Origin: Solwaraspora sp. WMMD406
GTDB taxonomy: Bacteria > Actinomycetota > Actinomycetes > Mycobacteriales > Micromonosporaceae
DNA: 64,000 nt
Direction of reading: 5' to 3'
NCBI RefSeq assembly: GCF_029626025.1
Contig: NZ_JARUBF010000001.1
Location: 1,922,001-1,986,000 of the forward strand
Below are positions 1 to 9,527 of this stretch, piece by piece. The first letter of the stretch is position 1. Every line of letters starts with the position of its first letter. The notes below the pieces were generated by a model, which was not told the origin of the DNA, did no database searches, and was given only the letters and a program-made list of their open reading frames with translations. The translations under genes were made by a program, and so were the position numbers.

Positions 1-1
1 G

Positions 2-460
2 CTTGCCGTACCGCACCTGTCGATCGAGCCCGGCCGGGCCATCGTCGGCCCGGCCGTGGTCACCCTCTACGAGGTCGGCACGGTCAAGGACGTCGACGGC
101 ATCCGCAGCTATGTCAGCGTTGACGGGGGGATGAGCGACAACATCCGTACCGCGCTCTACGACGCCTCCTATTCCGCCACCGTGGCCTCCCGGTCGTCCA
201 CGGCGCCGCCGGTCCTGGCCCGCGTGGTGGGAAAGCACTGTGAGTCCGGGGACATCGTGGTGAAGGATGAATTCCTGCCCGCCGACGTGCAGCCAGGAGA
301 TCTTCTCGCGGTACCCGGTACGGGGGCGTACTGCCGGAGCATGGCGAGCAACTACAACCACGTGCCCCGGCCGCCGGTCGTCGCGGTCCGCGACGGTGTC
401 GCCCGGTTGATCGTCCGCCGGGAGACCGAGGACGATCTGCTGGCCTTGGACGTGGGTTGA
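2..460 (+). CDS. lysA: Diaminopimelate decarboxylase, C-terminal part (cut by window start)
   Basis: PLP-dependent decarboxylation of meso-diaminopimelate to lysine, the last step of lysine synthesis, in the cytosol. The frame is open from base 2, so only the last 152 residues are present. The fragment begins just before the EPGR motif that family members use to bind cofactor and substrate. It then shows the CESGD motif, whose Cys completes the active site of the partner subunit in the dimer, and the GAY segment near the C-terminus. It ends at a TGA 106 bp before hom, in line with the usual actinobacterial lysA-hom-thrC-thrB order. Identification is firm despite truncation. Confidence 0.93.
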   Translation, partial: LAVPHLSIEPGRAIVGPAVVTLYEVGTVKDVDGIRSYVSVDGGMSDNIRTALYDASYSATVASRSSTAPPVLARVVGKHCESGDIVVKDEFLPADVQPGDLLAVPGTGAYCRSMASNYNHVPRPPVVAVRDGVARLIVRRETEDDLLALDVG

Positions 461-494
461 CGCTTGTCAGAACCGGGCGTACGGGTCGGTCGGC

Positions 495-540
495 GGCTTG
501 GACGTGGGAGAGCGCGCGGCTTGGACGTTGGAGAGCGCGC
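495..540. repeat. 23-bp tandem duplication between lysA and hom
   Basis: Two adjacent 23-bp units (495-517 and 518-540) differ at one base. The 3' end of lysA carries a weaker resemblance (the run CTTGGACGTGGG), so the unit may derive from that coding end. No hairpin or obvious regulatory role. Confidence 0.7.
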
Positions 541-566
541 GGGCGCGATCGTGATGTGGAGTGAGC

Positions 567-1871
567 ATGGGTAAGCCGGTACGACTGGCGTTGCTGGGCT
601 GCGGCACGGTCGGCTCCGAGGTGGTGCGGCTGCTGCACGCGCAGTCGACCGACCTGGCCGCCCGGGTCGGAGCGCCGATCGAGATCGCCGGTATCGCGGT
701 CCGTCGGCCCAACCGGACCCGCGGTGACCTGCCGGTCGACCCGGCGCTGTTCACCACCGACGCGCTCGGGCTGATCAAACGGGACGACGTCGACGTGGTC
801 GTCGAGGTGGTCGGCGGGATCGAACCGGCCCGTACCTGGCTTGTCGAGGCGCTGCGGTCCGGCAAGAGCGCGGTCACCGCCAACAAGTCCCTGCTCGCCG
901 AGGACGGCGGCACCCTGCACGACGCCGCCGCCGAAGGCGGCGCGGACCTCTACTACGAGGCGTCGGTCGCCGGTGCCATCCCGCTGCTGCGCCCGCTGCG
1001 GGAGTCCCTGCACGGCGATTCGATCACGCGGGTCACCGGCATCGTCAACGGCACCACCAACTTCATCCTCTCCGCCATGGACACCACCGGGGCCGGGTTC
1101 GCCGAGGCGTTGGCGGAAGCCACCGAGCTCGGGTACGCCGAGGCCGATCCGACCGCCGACGTGGAAGGCTTCGACGGCGCCGCCAAGGCCGCAATTCTCG
1201 CCTCACTGGCCTTCCACACCCGGGTCGGTGCCGCCGACGTGCACCGGGAAGGCATCACCGAGGTGAGCGCCGCCGACATGGCCAGCGCCAAGGCGATGGG
1301 GGCCACCATCAAGCTGCTCTGCATCGCCGAACGTGGCCTGGGCGCGGCCGGCACCGAATCGGTCAGCGTCCGGGTCCACCCGGCGATGATTCCCCGTACC
1401 CACCCGCTGGCCAGCGTCGGCGACGCGTTCAACGCGGTCTTCGTCGAGGCGGTCGCCGCCGGGCAGTTGATGTTCTACGGCCGGGGAGCCGGCGGCGCGC
1501 CGACCGCCAGCGCGGTCCTCGGCGACATCGTCGCCGTCGCCCGAAACCGCCTCGCGGGGGTACGCGCGGCGAGCGAGTCGGTCTACGCCGATCTGCCGAT
1601 CCGGCCGATGGGTGAGGCGATCACCCGCTACCACATCAGCCTCGACGTGGCCGACCGCGCCGGGGTGCTGGCCGCTGTCGCCGGGGTCTTCGCCCGGCAC
1701 GACGTCTCGATCGCCACGGTGCGCCAGTCCGGCCGGGACGCCGACGCCAGCCTGGTGATCGTCACCCACCGGGCACCGGACGCCGCGCTCGCCGCCACCG
1801 TCGAGGAACTGCGCGGCTTGGACATCGTCCGCTCCATCGCCAGCGTGCTGCGGGTCGAAGGTGGCCAGTAG
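567..1871 (+). CDS. hom: Homoserine dehydrogenase
   Basis: NAD(P)H-dependent reduction of aspartate semialdehyde to homoserine, the branch point to threonine and methionine. The 434-residue protein opens with a Rossmann fold carrying GCGTVG at residues 11-16. The substrate-domain segments ANKSLLAE and GIVNGTTNFIL follow. A C-terminal ACT domain (about 353-430, starting YHISLDVADR) is the usual site of feedback control by threonine. ATG 567 is preferred because TGGAG ends 6 nt upstream; a GTG at 561 would abut the ribosome-binding site. thrC follows after 93 bp, probably in the same transcript. Confidence 0.95.
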   Translation: MGKPVRLALLGCGTVGSEVVRLLHAQSTDLAARVGAPIEIAGIAVRRPNRTRGDLPVDPALFTTDALGLIKRDDVDVVVEVVGGIEPARTWLVEALRSGKSAVTANKSLLAEDGGTLHDAAAEGGADLYYEASVAGAIPLLRPLRESLHGDSITRVTGIVNGTTNFILSAMDTTGAGFAEALAEATELGYAEADPTADVEGFDGAAKAAILASLAFHTRVGAADVHREGITEVSAADMASAKAMGATIKLLCIAERGLGAAGTESVSVRVHPAMIPRTHPLASVGDAFNAVFVEAVAAGQLMFYGRGAGGAPTASAVLGDIVAVARNRLAGVRAASESVYADLPIRPMGEAITRYHISLDVADRAGVLAAVAGVFARHDVSIATVRQSGRDADASLVIVTHRAPDAALAATVEELRGLDIVRSIASVLRVEGGQ

Positions 1872-1964
1872 CTGCCCGTACCCGAACCGTGGGGTGCGGA
1901 GCCTGCCGTACCCGGCGCACCGGGACGGCCGGTACGCTGGGCGCGCTCACCCGAGGAGGTCGTC

Positions 1965-3014
1965 ATGTGGCGTGGCTTGATCGAGGCGTACCGGGACCGG
2001 CTGCCGGTCACCGACGCCACGCCGGTGATCACCCTCTACGAGGGCAACACGCCGTTGCTGCCGGCACCGGTGCTCTCCGCCCGGGTCGGTGCCGACGTCT
2101 ACCTCAAGATCGAGGGGGCCAACCCGACCGGTTCGTTCAAGGACCGGGGCATGACGATGGCCGTGTCCAAGGCCGTCGAGGAGGGCAACAAGGCGATCAT
2201 CTGTGCCTCCACCGGCAACACTAGCGCCTCGGCCGCCGCGTACGCCGCTCGGGCCGGCCTGACCTGCGCGGTGCTCGTACCGCAGGGCAAGATCGCGCTC
2301 GGCAAGCTGGCCCAGGCGCTGGTGCACGGGGCCAAGCTGCTGCAGGTCGACGGCAACTTCGACGACTGTCTGGCGCTGGCGGCCAAGCTCGCCCAGGACT
2401 ACCCGGTGGCCCTGGTCAACTCGGTCAACGTCTTCCGGCTGCACGGTCAGAAGACCGCCGCGTTCGAGATCGTCACCGGGCTCGGTGACGCCCCGGACAT
2501 CCACTGCCTGCCAGTCGGCAACGCCGGCAACATCAGCGCCTACTGGATGGGCTACACCGAGGACGTCGAGGCCGGCAACGCCACCCGTACCCCGAAGATG
2601 TACGGGTTCCAGGCCTCCGGCGCCGCCCCGATCGTCACCGGCGAGGTCGTCCGGCAGCCGTCGACCATCGCCACCGCGATCCGGATCGGCAATCCGGCCA
2701 GCTGGACCAAGGCTCTGGACGCCCGGGACGCCTCGGGCGGGTTGATCGACGCGGTGACCGACCGGGACATTCTCGCCGCGTACCGGCTGCTGGCCCGGGA
2801 GGTCGGGGTCTTCGTCGAACTGGCCAGCGCCGCCAGCGTCGCCGGGCTGTTGCAGGTCGCCGCCGCCGGTAAGGTGCCGGCAGGGGCGAGGGTCGTCTGT
2901 ACGGTCACCGGGCACGGCCTCAAGGACCCCGAGTGGGCGATCTCCACCGCCCCGGCGCCGACCACGATCGGGAACGATCCGCTACTGGCCGCCCGCGCAC
3001 TCGACCTGGCCTGA
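1965..3014 (+). CDS. thrC: Threonine synthase
   Basis: PLP enzyme converting O-phosphohomoserine to threonine. The 349-residue length is typical of the short bacterial class. The PLP lysine is K59 in GSFKDRGM, and the glycine-rich phosphate-binding run GNAGNIS follows in the middle of the protein. A strong ribosome-binding site (GAGGAGG) precedes the ATG. Its last 33 bp overlap tail-to-tail with the MarR gene on the other strand. Its natural partner thrB lies 7.2 kb downstream rather than next door. Confidence 0.95.
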   Translation: MWRGLIEAYRDRLPVTDATPVITLYEGNTPLLPAPVLSARVGADVYLKIEGANPTGSFKDRGMTMAVSKAVEEGNKAIICASTGNTSASAAAYAARAGLTCAVLVPQGKIALGKLAQALVHGAKLLQVDGNFDDCLALAAKLAQDYPVALVNSVNVFRLHGQKTAAFEIVTGLGDAPDIHCLPVGNAGNISAYWMGYTEDVEAGNATRTPKMYGFQASGAAPIVTGEVVRQPSTIATAIRIGNPASWTKALDARDASGGLIDAVTDRDILAAYRLLAREVGVFVELASAASVAGLLQVAAAGKVPAGARVVCTVTGHGLKDPEWAISTAPAPTTIGNDPLLAARALDLA

Positions 3015-3497
3015 CCGCGCCTGGCCCGACCGCCCGCCAGCTGAGCTGTTGGTGTCGGCGGCGTCGGTCTCGGCGGCGGTGACCATCAGGTCGGCCGCGA
3101 CCGCGACCGTCCGCAGGTCGTCGAGCTCCAGCCGGGCGAGGATCCGCGCCTGCCGGTCGGTACCGGCGGTGACGATCGTGTCGATCAGCCGCCGTCCGGG
3201 GCCGGTCAGCTCGACCCGCCGGACCCGCCGGTCCTGTGGGTCTTCCCGGCGGCTGACGAACCGGTGCGCGACGAGTCGGTCGACGATGCCGGTGACGGTG
3301 GCCATCCGGACTCCGAGCACCTGGCTCAGCTCCTGACCCGAGGTGCCGCCGTGCAGGTAGAGCAGGAGCAGTATCTTCAGCTGCGGCACGGTGAGTTGGG
3401 ACTCGAACAGCGGATCGGATCGGTCGGAGGCGAACAGGAGCTGCAACCGGTGGTGGGCCGCCATGATCTGGGCGATCAGTTCGTCCCGCTGGGCCAC
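2982..3497 (-). CDS. MarR-family transcriptional regulator
   Basis: A 171-residue winged-helix regulator. The central segment [17 protein letters not shown]...[23 protein letters not shown] is the helix-turn-helix, and the wing carries the typical charged [16 protein letters not shown] 3497 is chosen because GGGAG lies about 5 nt upstream; a longer version starting at 3575 would run across the operator. It is divergent from the RND pump gene, with a perfect 19-bp palindrome between them, the standard arrangement for a MarR repressor controlling a pump and itself. The ligand is unknown. The C-terminal tail overlaps the end of thrC. Confidence 0.88.
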   Translation of the reverse strand: MAQRDELIAQIMAAHHRLQLLFASDRSDPLFESQLTVPQLKILLLLYLHGGTSGQELSQVLGVRMATVTGIVDRLVAHRFVSRREDPQDRRVRRVELTGPGRRLIDTIVTAGTDRQARILARLELDDLRTVAVAADLMVTAAETDAADTNSSAGGRSGQARSGQVECAGGQ

Positions 3498-3574
3498 CGG
3501 AGCTCCCTCTGATCGGTCCTCGGTTCGGGCCGGTCGCCCGCCGTGCAGCAGACGGTAACCCAATAACGAAGCCA

Positions 3575-3593
3575 AAGGCTAACTGTTAGCCTT
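3575..3593. promoter_or_regulatory. Palindromic operator between marR-like gene and RND pump
   Basis: AAGGCTAACTGTTAGCCTT is a perfect inverted repeat of two 9-bp arms around a single T. Its length and symmetry fit a MarR dimer site. It lies 77 bp upstream of the regulator start and 59 bp upstream of the pump start, in the only relatively AT-rich stretch of this intergenic region. Confidence 0.75.
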
Positions 3594-3652
3594 GGCCGAA
3601 GTATTCTTCCTTCGAATCCCGCTGCCGGACCCTTTCAGGAGTGAGCCCGCTC

Positions 3653-6600
3653 ATGTCGTTGCTCGCCAGACTCAGCCTCGCCAACCGGGGTCTCGTCGCG
3701 CTCGTCGCCGTCGTGATCACGATGTTCGGCGCCTTCACGATCCCGTCGCTCAAACAGCAGCTGCTGCCCTCACTGGAGTTGCCGGCGGCCTTCGTCAGCG
3801 CGGGCTTCCCCGGCGCCGGCCCGGAAATCGTCGAGGCGCAGGTCACCGAGCCGATCGAGAACGCGATCGCCAGCGTCGCCGAGGTGGAGGAGATCTCCTC
3901 GACGACGAGCGGAGGGTTCGCGACCATCCAGGTCGAGTTCACCTTCGGCGTTGACCTCGAGGGCGCGGTCAACGATCTGCAGACCTCGCTCAGCCGGATC
4001 AGCGGGCAGCTTCCCGACGGCGTCGAGCCGGTGGTCTTCGCCGGCAGCACCGACGACCTGCCGGCGGTGGTCCTCGCCGCCACCGCCGACTCCGGAGACC
4101 CGCTCGAGCTGTCCCGTCAACTCGACGAGATCGTGGTCCCCGAACTGGAAGGGATCGACGGCGTACGGGCCGTGGACGTCACCGGCGCCAGCGAGCAGGT
4201 GATCACCATCACCCCCGACTACGCCGCACTCGCCGCCGCCGGCTTCGACCCCACCGCGATCGCCACCGCGCTGCAGGTCAACGGCGTCACCACTCCGGCC
4301 GGTGCGCTCAGCGACGGTGAGCAGACCCTGACGGTGCAGGTCGGCAACCGGATCGAGAACCTGGACCAGCTCGCCGCGATCTACCTGACCGGACCCGGGC
4401 GGCAGCCGGTCCGCCTGGACGCCGTCGCCGAGATCAGCCAGCAGATCACCCCCGCGACGTCGATCACCCGCACCAACGGCGAGGACAGCCTCGGGATCGC
4501 GGTCACCGCCGGCCCGGACGGCGACGCGGTCGGCATCTCCCACGAGATCCGCGACCGACTCGACGAGCTGGGCGAGGCCACCGGGACCGAGCTGATCGTG
4601 GTGTTCGACCAGGCGCCGTTCGTCGAACGTTCGATCGAGGCGCTCACCACCGAGGGACTCCTCGGCCTGGTGATGGCCGTCCTGGTGATCCTGGTCTTCC
4701 TGCTCTCCATCCGGTCCACGGTGGTGACGGCGGTCTCCATCCCGCTGTCGGTGCTGATCGCGTTGATCGCCCTCTGGGTCGGGGACTACACGCTCAACCT
4801 GCTCACCCTCGGGGCGTTGACGATCTCGGTCGGCCGGGTCGTCGACGACTCGATCGTGGTGCTGGAAAACATCAAACGACATCTCGGGTACGGGGAGGAC
4901 CGGCGTACCGCGATCCTGGTCGGCGTCCGGGAAGTCGCCGGCGCGGTCACCGCCTCCACCCTCGCCACCGTCGCGGTCTTCGCGCCGATCGCGATCGTCG
5001 GCGGCTTCGTCGGTCAGCTCTTCGCGCCGTTCGCGGTGACCGTCACCGTCGCGCTGCTCGCCTCGCTGCTGGTGTCGTTGACCATCATCCCGGTGCTCGC
5101 GTACTGGTTTCTCAAGCCGGCCGCCGTCGGGGAGGACGCCGACGCGGTACGCCGCGACGCCGAAGCCAAGGAACTGCGCAATCCGCTGCAGCGCGGATAC
5201 TTGCCGGTGATCCGGTTCGCCACCACCCGGCGGTGGATCACGGTCGGCATCGGCTTGGCCGTGCTGATCGGCACCTTCGCCCTGAGCAGCCGGCTGGAGA
5301 CGAACTTCATCGACGAGGCCGGTCAGGACACCCTGAGCATGCGGCAAGAGCTGCCGGTCGGCACCAGCCTGGCTGCCGTCGACGCCGCCGCACGCCAGGT
5401 GGAGGACACCCTCGCCGACACCGACGGGATCGAGGCCTACCAGGTCTCGATCGGCAGTAGCAGCAACCCGTTCGCCGGCAGCGGCGGCAACACCACCGCG
5501 AGCTACTCGATCACCCTCACCGAAGGCACCGACAACCTGGCGCTGCAGGACGAGCTGCGGGCCGCGTTCGCCGGCCGTGACTCCCTCGGCGAGATCACCG
5601 TCGGCGGGGCCGGTGGCGGCCCGGGCGGGGGCAGCACCAACCAGCTCCAGGTGATCGTCCAGGCCAACGACCCGGACGACCTGGCCGCGGCCGCCGAGCA
5701 GGTACGCGCGGCGATGGCCGACACCCCGGACGTGGCCGACGTCACCAGCACTCTCGCCGCGGACGCCACCCGGGTGGAGGTACGGATCAACCGGGCCGCC
5801 GCCGCCCGCAGCGGACTCAGCGAGGCCGCCATCGGTCAGATCGTCGCCCAGGCGTTCCGGGGCAGCCCGGTCGGGCAGCTCACCATCGACGGCGAGCGGC
5901 TCAACGTCGTGCTCACCCCGACCGCCCGACTCACCTCGATCGACGAACTACGGGCACTGCCGGTCGGGCCGGTCCTGCTGGGCGACCTGACCGACATCGT
6001 CGAGGTGAGCGGTCCGGTGCAGATCAACCGGGTGGACGGCGAACGCAGCGCCACCGTCACCGGTACGGCCACCGGCTCCAACGTCGGTCAGACCAGCGCG
6101 GAGCTGACCGACCGGCTGGACGCGTTGACGCTGCCGGCTGGCGCCACGTACACCGTCGGTGGGGTCAGCGCCGACCAGGCGGAGGCGTTCGCCGATCTCG
6201 GGCTGGCGCTGCTGGCCGCGATCGCCATCGTCTTCGTGATCATGGTGGCGACGTTCCGGAGCCTGATCCAGCCCCTCATCCTGCTGGTGTCGGTGCCGTT
6301 CGCGGCCACCGGTGCGATCGGCCTGCTGGTGCTCACCGGTACGCCGCTCGGCGTACCGGCGCTGATCGGCGCGTTGATGCTGGTCGGCATCGTGGTGACC
6401 AACGCGATCGTGCTGATGGACCTGATCAACCAGTATCGGGAGCAGGGCATGAGCGTCTCGGACGCGGTGGTCGAAGGTGGCCGGCGCCGGTTGCGCCCCA
6501 TCCTGATGACCGCGATCGCGACCATCTGCGCATTGACCCCGATGGCGCTCGGTCTCACCGGGGTCGCCGGCTTCATCGGTCAGCCGCTGGCGATCGTGGT

Positions 6601-6964
6601 GATCGGTGGGTTGTTCAGCTCCACGCTGCTCACCCTGGTGCTGGTGCCGACCCTCTACAGCCTGGTGGAGGGGGCCAAGGAATGGCTGCGTCGGCGCCGC
6701 CACGGTGGCACCACCGACGAGGGCTCGACCGGCGGGGCGTCCGGAGCGGTGCCGGCGACCGCCGGTGTCGGTGCGGGTGCCGACGGTGCGGGTGCCGGCG
6801 GCGGTGCCGACCGCTCGGGCGGCGGCAACGGTGACCGTCCCTTGTCACGGGTGGCCGCGCCGCCGACCCGGCCCTCCGCCGCGTTGATCGACGGGACCGA
6901 CCAGTTCGAGGTGCTCAAGCTGCCGAAGAGCCGCAAGTCCCCGTTGCCGCCGGCCGACGAGTGA
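3653..6964 (+). CDS. RND-family efflux transporter (AcrB/HAE1 type)
   Basis: A 1,103-residue proton-driven inner-membrane pump. An N-terminal membrane helix is followed by a large extracytoplasmic porter domain. Two sets of membrane helices follow, the first containing GRVVDDSIVVLENI, where the paired aspartates (about 398-399) match the proton-relay Asp pair of AcrB. The last ~90 residues are a low-complexity Gly/Ala cytoplasmic tail. No membrane-fusion or outer-membrane partner is nearby, as expected for a bacterium without an outer membrane. Start: ATG 3653 with AGGAG 12 nt upstream; GTG 3641 directly abuts that AGGAG and is less likely. Probably repressed by the divergent MarR protein. 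Substrate unknown. Confidence 0.92.
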   Translation: MSLLARLSLANRGLVALVAVVITMFGAFTIPSLKQQLLPSLELPAAFVSAGFPGAGPEIVEAQVTEPIENAIASVAEVEEISSTTSGGFATIQVEFTFGVDLEGAVNDLQTSLSRISGQLPDGVEPVVFAGSTDDLPAVVLAATADSGDPLELSRQLDEIVVPELEGIDGVRAVDVTGASEQVITITPDYAALAAAGFDPTAIATALQVNGVTTPAGALSDGEQTLTVQVGNRIENLDQLAAIYLTGPGRQPVRLDAVAEISQQITPATSITRTNGEDSLGIAVTAGPDGDAVGISHEIRDRLDELGEATGTELIVVFDQAPFVERSIEALTTEGLLGLVMAVLVILVFLLSIRSTVVTAVSIPLSVLIALIALWVGDYTLNLLTLGALTISVGRVVDDSIVVLENIKRHLGYGEDRRTAILVGVREVAGAVTASTLATVAVFAPIAIVGGFVGQLFAPFAVTVTVALLASLLVSLTIIPVLAYWFLKPAAVGEDADAVRRDAEAKELRNPLQRGYLPVIRFATTRRWITVGIGLAVLIGTFALSSRLETNFIDEAGQDTLSMRQELPVGTSLAAVDAAARQVEDTLADTDGIEAYQVSIGSSSNPFAGSGGNTTASYSITLTEGTDNLALQDELRAAFAGRDSLGEITVGGAGGGPGGGSTNQLQVIVQANDPDDLAAAAEQVRAAMADTPDVADVTSTLAADATRVEVRINRAAAARSGLSEAAIGQIVAQAFRGSPVGQLTIDGERLNVVLTPTARLTSIDELRALPVGPVLLGDLTDIVEVSGPVQINRVDGERSATVTGTATGSNVGQTSAELTDRLDALTLPAGATYTVGGVSADQAEAFADLGLALLAAIAIVFVIMVATFRSLIQPLILLVSVPFAATGAIGLLVLTGTPLGVPALIGALMLVGIVVTNAIVLMDLINQYREQGMSVSDAVVEGGRRRLRPILMTAIATICALTPMALGLTGVAGFIGQPLAIVVIGGLFSSTLLTLVLVPTLYSLVEGAKEWLRRRRHGGTTDEGSTGGASGAVPATAGVGAGADGAGAGGGADRSGGGNGDRPLSRVAAPPTRPSAALIDGTDQFEVLKLPKSRKSPLPPADE

Positions 6965-7050
6965 GCCGACCGGTTCCCGGTGCCCGCCCCCGGCGGGCAC
7001 CGGGAACCGGCGCTGCCGATGCCGGTCCGGGTTACGCGGCTCGCACCGAC

Positions 7051-7100
7051 TCGGAGTCACGTGAGTCACACCGGTTCGGAGTCACGCGAGTCACACCGGG
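7051..7100. repeat. 25-bp direct tandem repeat upstream of MFS gene
   Basis: Units 7051-7075 and 7076-7100 differ at two positions. Each holds two GAGTCAC half-sites around a CACGTG or CACGCG core, so the pair gives four GAGTCAC copies in 50 bp, ending 37 bp before the MFS start. This looks like a cluster of regulator sites; which protein would bind is unknown. Confidence 0.65.
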
Positions 7101-7137
7101 CACGGTGGCCGGGCATCGATCGGTAGGGTTCCGGTAC

Positions 7138-8376
7138 GTGGCCTCACCGTTAGCGGTCCTTACCGGCAATCGGGACTTCCGGCGTCTGCTCCTGGCCGAA
7201 CTGGTGGTGTTCGGCGCGGACTGGTTCGTGATGGTGCCGCTGCTGGTACTGCTGCCCGAGCTGACCGGTAGTGGTGTCTGGGGTGCGCTGATCCTGGCGG
7301 CCGACACCGGCATCCACGCGCTGCTGTTGCCGTACACCGGCACGGTGGCCGACCGGATCGACCGCCGCAAGATCATGATTGTCGCCAACGCGGCGGCGGT
7401 GCTCGCCGTGCTGGTGCTGCTGGCGGTCCGTACGCCCGGCACCGCCTGGCTGGCGGTGCTGGCCGTCGCCGCGCTCGCGGTCGCCAAGTCGTTCTACTCG
7501 CCGGCCGCCCAGGCGGCGCTGCCGAACCTCGTCTCGCCGGCGGAACTCGCCAGTGCCAACGTCTTCGCCGGCTCCGCCTGGGGCACGATGGCGATCGTCG
7601 GGGCGTCCCTCGGCGGGTTGCTCAGCGCCGCGTTCGGCCCGTACGCCTGTTTCTGGATCGCCGCCGGGGCGCTGCTGGTGGCCGCCGTGGTGACCACGAC
7701 GATCCGGCGGCCGATGCAGACCGCCCGGGAAGAGTCTCAGCCGGTGCCGCGCACCTTCGCCGCGATCGGCGAGGCGTTGCGCTACATCGGTGGTCGTCCG
7801 CAGGTGCTGGCGTTGGTCACCGTGAAGAGCGCGGTCGGCCTCGGCAACGGGGTGCTGACGCTGTTTCCCCTGCTGGCCGGGGTGTACGGGGTCGGAGCGA
7901 TCGGCACCGGCCTGCTGTTCGCCTTCCGTGGCGCCGGCGCGGTGATCGGTCCGCTGTTGATGCGTCCGGTGCTCAACCGGCGGCGCTGGCTGCTCACCGC
8001 GCTGGCCGCGTCGATGTCGGTCTACGGGCTGTCGTACGCGAGCATTTCCCTGGTCACCTGGTTCCCGCTGGTGTTGGCCCTGGTGTTCCTGGCCCACCTG
8101 GGCGGCGGCAGCAACTGGGTGCTGTCGAACTACGCGCTGCAGGCCGCGGTGCCGGACCGGCTGCGCGGCCGGATCTTCGCCACCGACCTGATGCTCGCCA
8201 CCCTGGCGATCTCGGTGAGCCAACTCATCGTCGCCAGTGTGATCGACATCGTGGACAGTCGGATCATCCTGGCCGGCTGCGGACTGGTGACGGTGACGTA
8301 CGCGATCGGCTGGCGGTTCGCCACCCGCCGACTGTCCCTGGCCGCGCCGACTCCGGCTGCCGACGTGCGCGGCTGA
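7138..8376 (+). CDS. Major facilitator superfamily exporter
   Basis: A 412-residue polytopic protein with about 12 hydrophobic helices and the MFS loop motif GTVADRIDRRKIMI after helix 2, resembling the MFS_3/EntS-like exporters. GTG 7138 is used because homology-like sequence (ASPLAVLTGNRDFRRLLLAE) starts there; reading further upstream would translate through the tandem repeats and into the pump stop codon. The ribosome-binding site is weak. It follows the RND pump by 173 bp in the same direction. Substrate cannot be told from sequence. Confidence 0.85.
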   Translation: MASPLAVLTGNRDFRRLLLAELVVFGADWFVMVPLLVLLPELTGSGVWGALILAADTGIHALLLPYTGTVADRIDRRKIMIVANAAAVLAVLVLLAVRTPGTAWLAVLAVAALAVAKSFYSPAAQAALPNLVSPAELASANVFAGSAWGTMAIVGASLGGLLSAAFGPYACFWIAAGALLVAAVVTTTIRRPMQTAREESQPVPRTFAAIGEALRYIGGRPQVLALVTVKSAVGLGNGVLTLFPLLAGVYGVGAIGTGLLFAFRGAGAVIGPLLMRPVLNRRRWLLTALAASMSVYGLSYASISLVTWFPLVLALVFLAHLGGGSNWVLSNYALQAAVPDRLRGRIFATDLMLATLAISVSQLIVASVIDIVDSRIILAGCGLVTVTYAIGWRFATRRLSLAAPTPAADVRG

Positions 8377-8390
8377 TCCGGTTTCCCGCC

Positions 8391-8542
8391 GGTGGTCCGG
8401 TTCCCGGCCGGTGGTCCGGTTCCCGGCCGGTGGTCCGGTTCCCGGCCGGTGGTCCGGTTCCCGGCCGGTGGTCCGGTTCCCGGCCGGTGGTCCGGTTCCC
8501 GGCCGGTGGTCCGGTTCCCGGCCGGTGGTCCGGTTCCCGCCG
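8391..8542. repeat. 19-bp minisatellite (7 perfect units plus degenerate ends)
   Basis: The unit GGTGGTCCGGTTCCCGGCC repeats head to tail without interruption from 8391 to 8523, followed by a variant copy to 8542; a degenerate half unit (8374-8390) overlaps the MFS stop codon. There are no spacers, so it is not a CRISPR array. With a 19-bp period it is not a coding repeat. Copy number is likely to vary between strains. Confidence 0.9.
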
Positions 8543-8568
8543 ATCGTTTTCCCTGATCATCGGGACTG

Positions 8569-8608
8569 TTGCGGAGGTGTGCCACGCTGCTAGCGTAGTG
8601 ATATCACT
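8569..8608 (+). promoter_or_regulatory. Promoter with overlapping palindromic operator for the SPFH-RHH pair
   Basis: TTGCGG (8569-8574) and TAGCGT (8591-8596) are spaced by 16 bp as a -35/-10 pair. The perfect 12-bp palindrome AGTGATATCACT (8597-8608) covers the expected transcription start. A further related half-site, TTGATACT, follows at 8609-8616 before the ribosome-binding site. The placement is that of a repressor site. The ribbon-helix-helix protein encoded two genes on is the natural candidate; this is inference. Confidence 0.6.
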
Positions 8609-8627
8609 TTGATACTGAGGAGAGGTC

Positions 8628-9512
8628 ATGGAACGGGCTGTCTTCCGGGTCTCCGGGTTCCTGGCGATCGTCGCGTCGATCGGGCTGGGGCTGGCCGCGA
8701 CGGTGATCGCGCTGATCGGGGTCGCGGCCAGCGGTGGTGTCGCCACCGCCGACGGCGCGACCTGGATCGCGGCCACCGCCGCCGCGTACGCCGTGGTGGT
8801 GGGGCTGGTCGCCACCGGATTCACGGTGGTCAACCCCAACCAGGCGCAGGTGGTGCAGTTCTTCGGCCGATACCTCGGCTCGATCCGTACCGCCGGTCTG
8901 CACTGGACCTGGCCGCTCACCGCCCGCCGGCGGGTCACCCTACGGGTCCGCAACTTCGAGACCGACCGGCTCAAAGTCGCCGACGCCGACGGCAACCCGG
9001 TCGAGATCGCCGCCGTCGTCGTGTGGCGGGTGGTCGATTCGGCCAACGCCGTCTTCGCCGTCGACGACCACGTCGAGTACGTGGCGGTGCAGGCCGAGGC
9101 GGCAGTACGCCACCTGGCCACCAGCTATCCGTACGAGGCGCACGACAGCGGCCGGTCCAGCCTGCGCGACAGCACGGTGGTCGCCGACGAACTCACCGCC
9201 GAACTGCGCGAACGGGTCGAGTTGGCCGGCGTCGAGGTGCTGGAGTCCCGGGTCACCCACCTCGCGTACGCGCCGGAGATCGCCCAGGCGATGCTTGCAC
9301 GCCAACAGGCCTCGGCGATCGTCGCCGCCCGCTTCCGGATCGTCGAGGGTGCCGTGGGCATGGTCTCCAACGCACTGGAGCGGCTGCGCGACGAACACGT
9401 CATCGAACTCGACGAGGAGCGTAAGGCGCAGATGGTCGCCAACCTGCTGGTGGTGCTCTGCGGCGACCGGGCGGTGCAGCCGGTGGTCAACACCGGGTCG
9501 CTCTATGGGTGA
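8628..9512 (+). CDS. SPFH/band 7 (slipin/stomatin-like) membrane protein
   Basis: A 294-residue protein with two N-terminal hydrophobic helices (about 8-32 and 44-68). An SPFH domain follows, beginning [19 protein letters not shown] and running through the typical [23 protein letters not shown] segment. The C-terminal part is helical, probably an oligomerising coiled coil ([23 protein letters not shown]). SPFH proteins form membrane-associated oligomeric assemblies that organise membrane microdomains. GAGGAGAGG precedes the ATG. The next gene, 15 bp on, is a small DNA-binding protein, so the two are probably co-transcribed. Confidence 0.9.
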   Translation: MERAVFRVSGFLAIVASIGLGLAATVIALIGVAASGGVATADGATWIAATAAAYAVVVGLVATGFTVVNPNQAQVVQFFGRYLGSIRTAGLHWTWPLTARRRVTLRVRNFETDRLKVADADGNPVEIAAVVVWRVVDSANAVFAVDDHVEYVAVQAEAAVRHLATSYPYEAHDSGRSSLRDSTVVADELTAELRERVELAGVEVLESRVTHLAYAPEIAQAMLARQQASAIVAARFRIVEGAVGMVSNALERLRDEHVIELDEERKAQMVANLLVVLCGDRAVQPVVNTGSLYG

Positions 9513-9527
9513 GGCGGTTGGCGGCTG

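Noticed and set aside
561-566. GTG 561 as hom start
   Set aside because: It directly abuts the ribosome-binding site; ATG 567 has proper spacing.
8391-8542. Possible CRISPR array
   Set aside because: Units are directly adjacent with no spacers, and no cas genes are near.
8411-8612. Small proteins translated from the 19-bp repeats
   Set aside because: The period is not a multiple of three, so all frames give the same artificial repeat; no start signals or codon bias.
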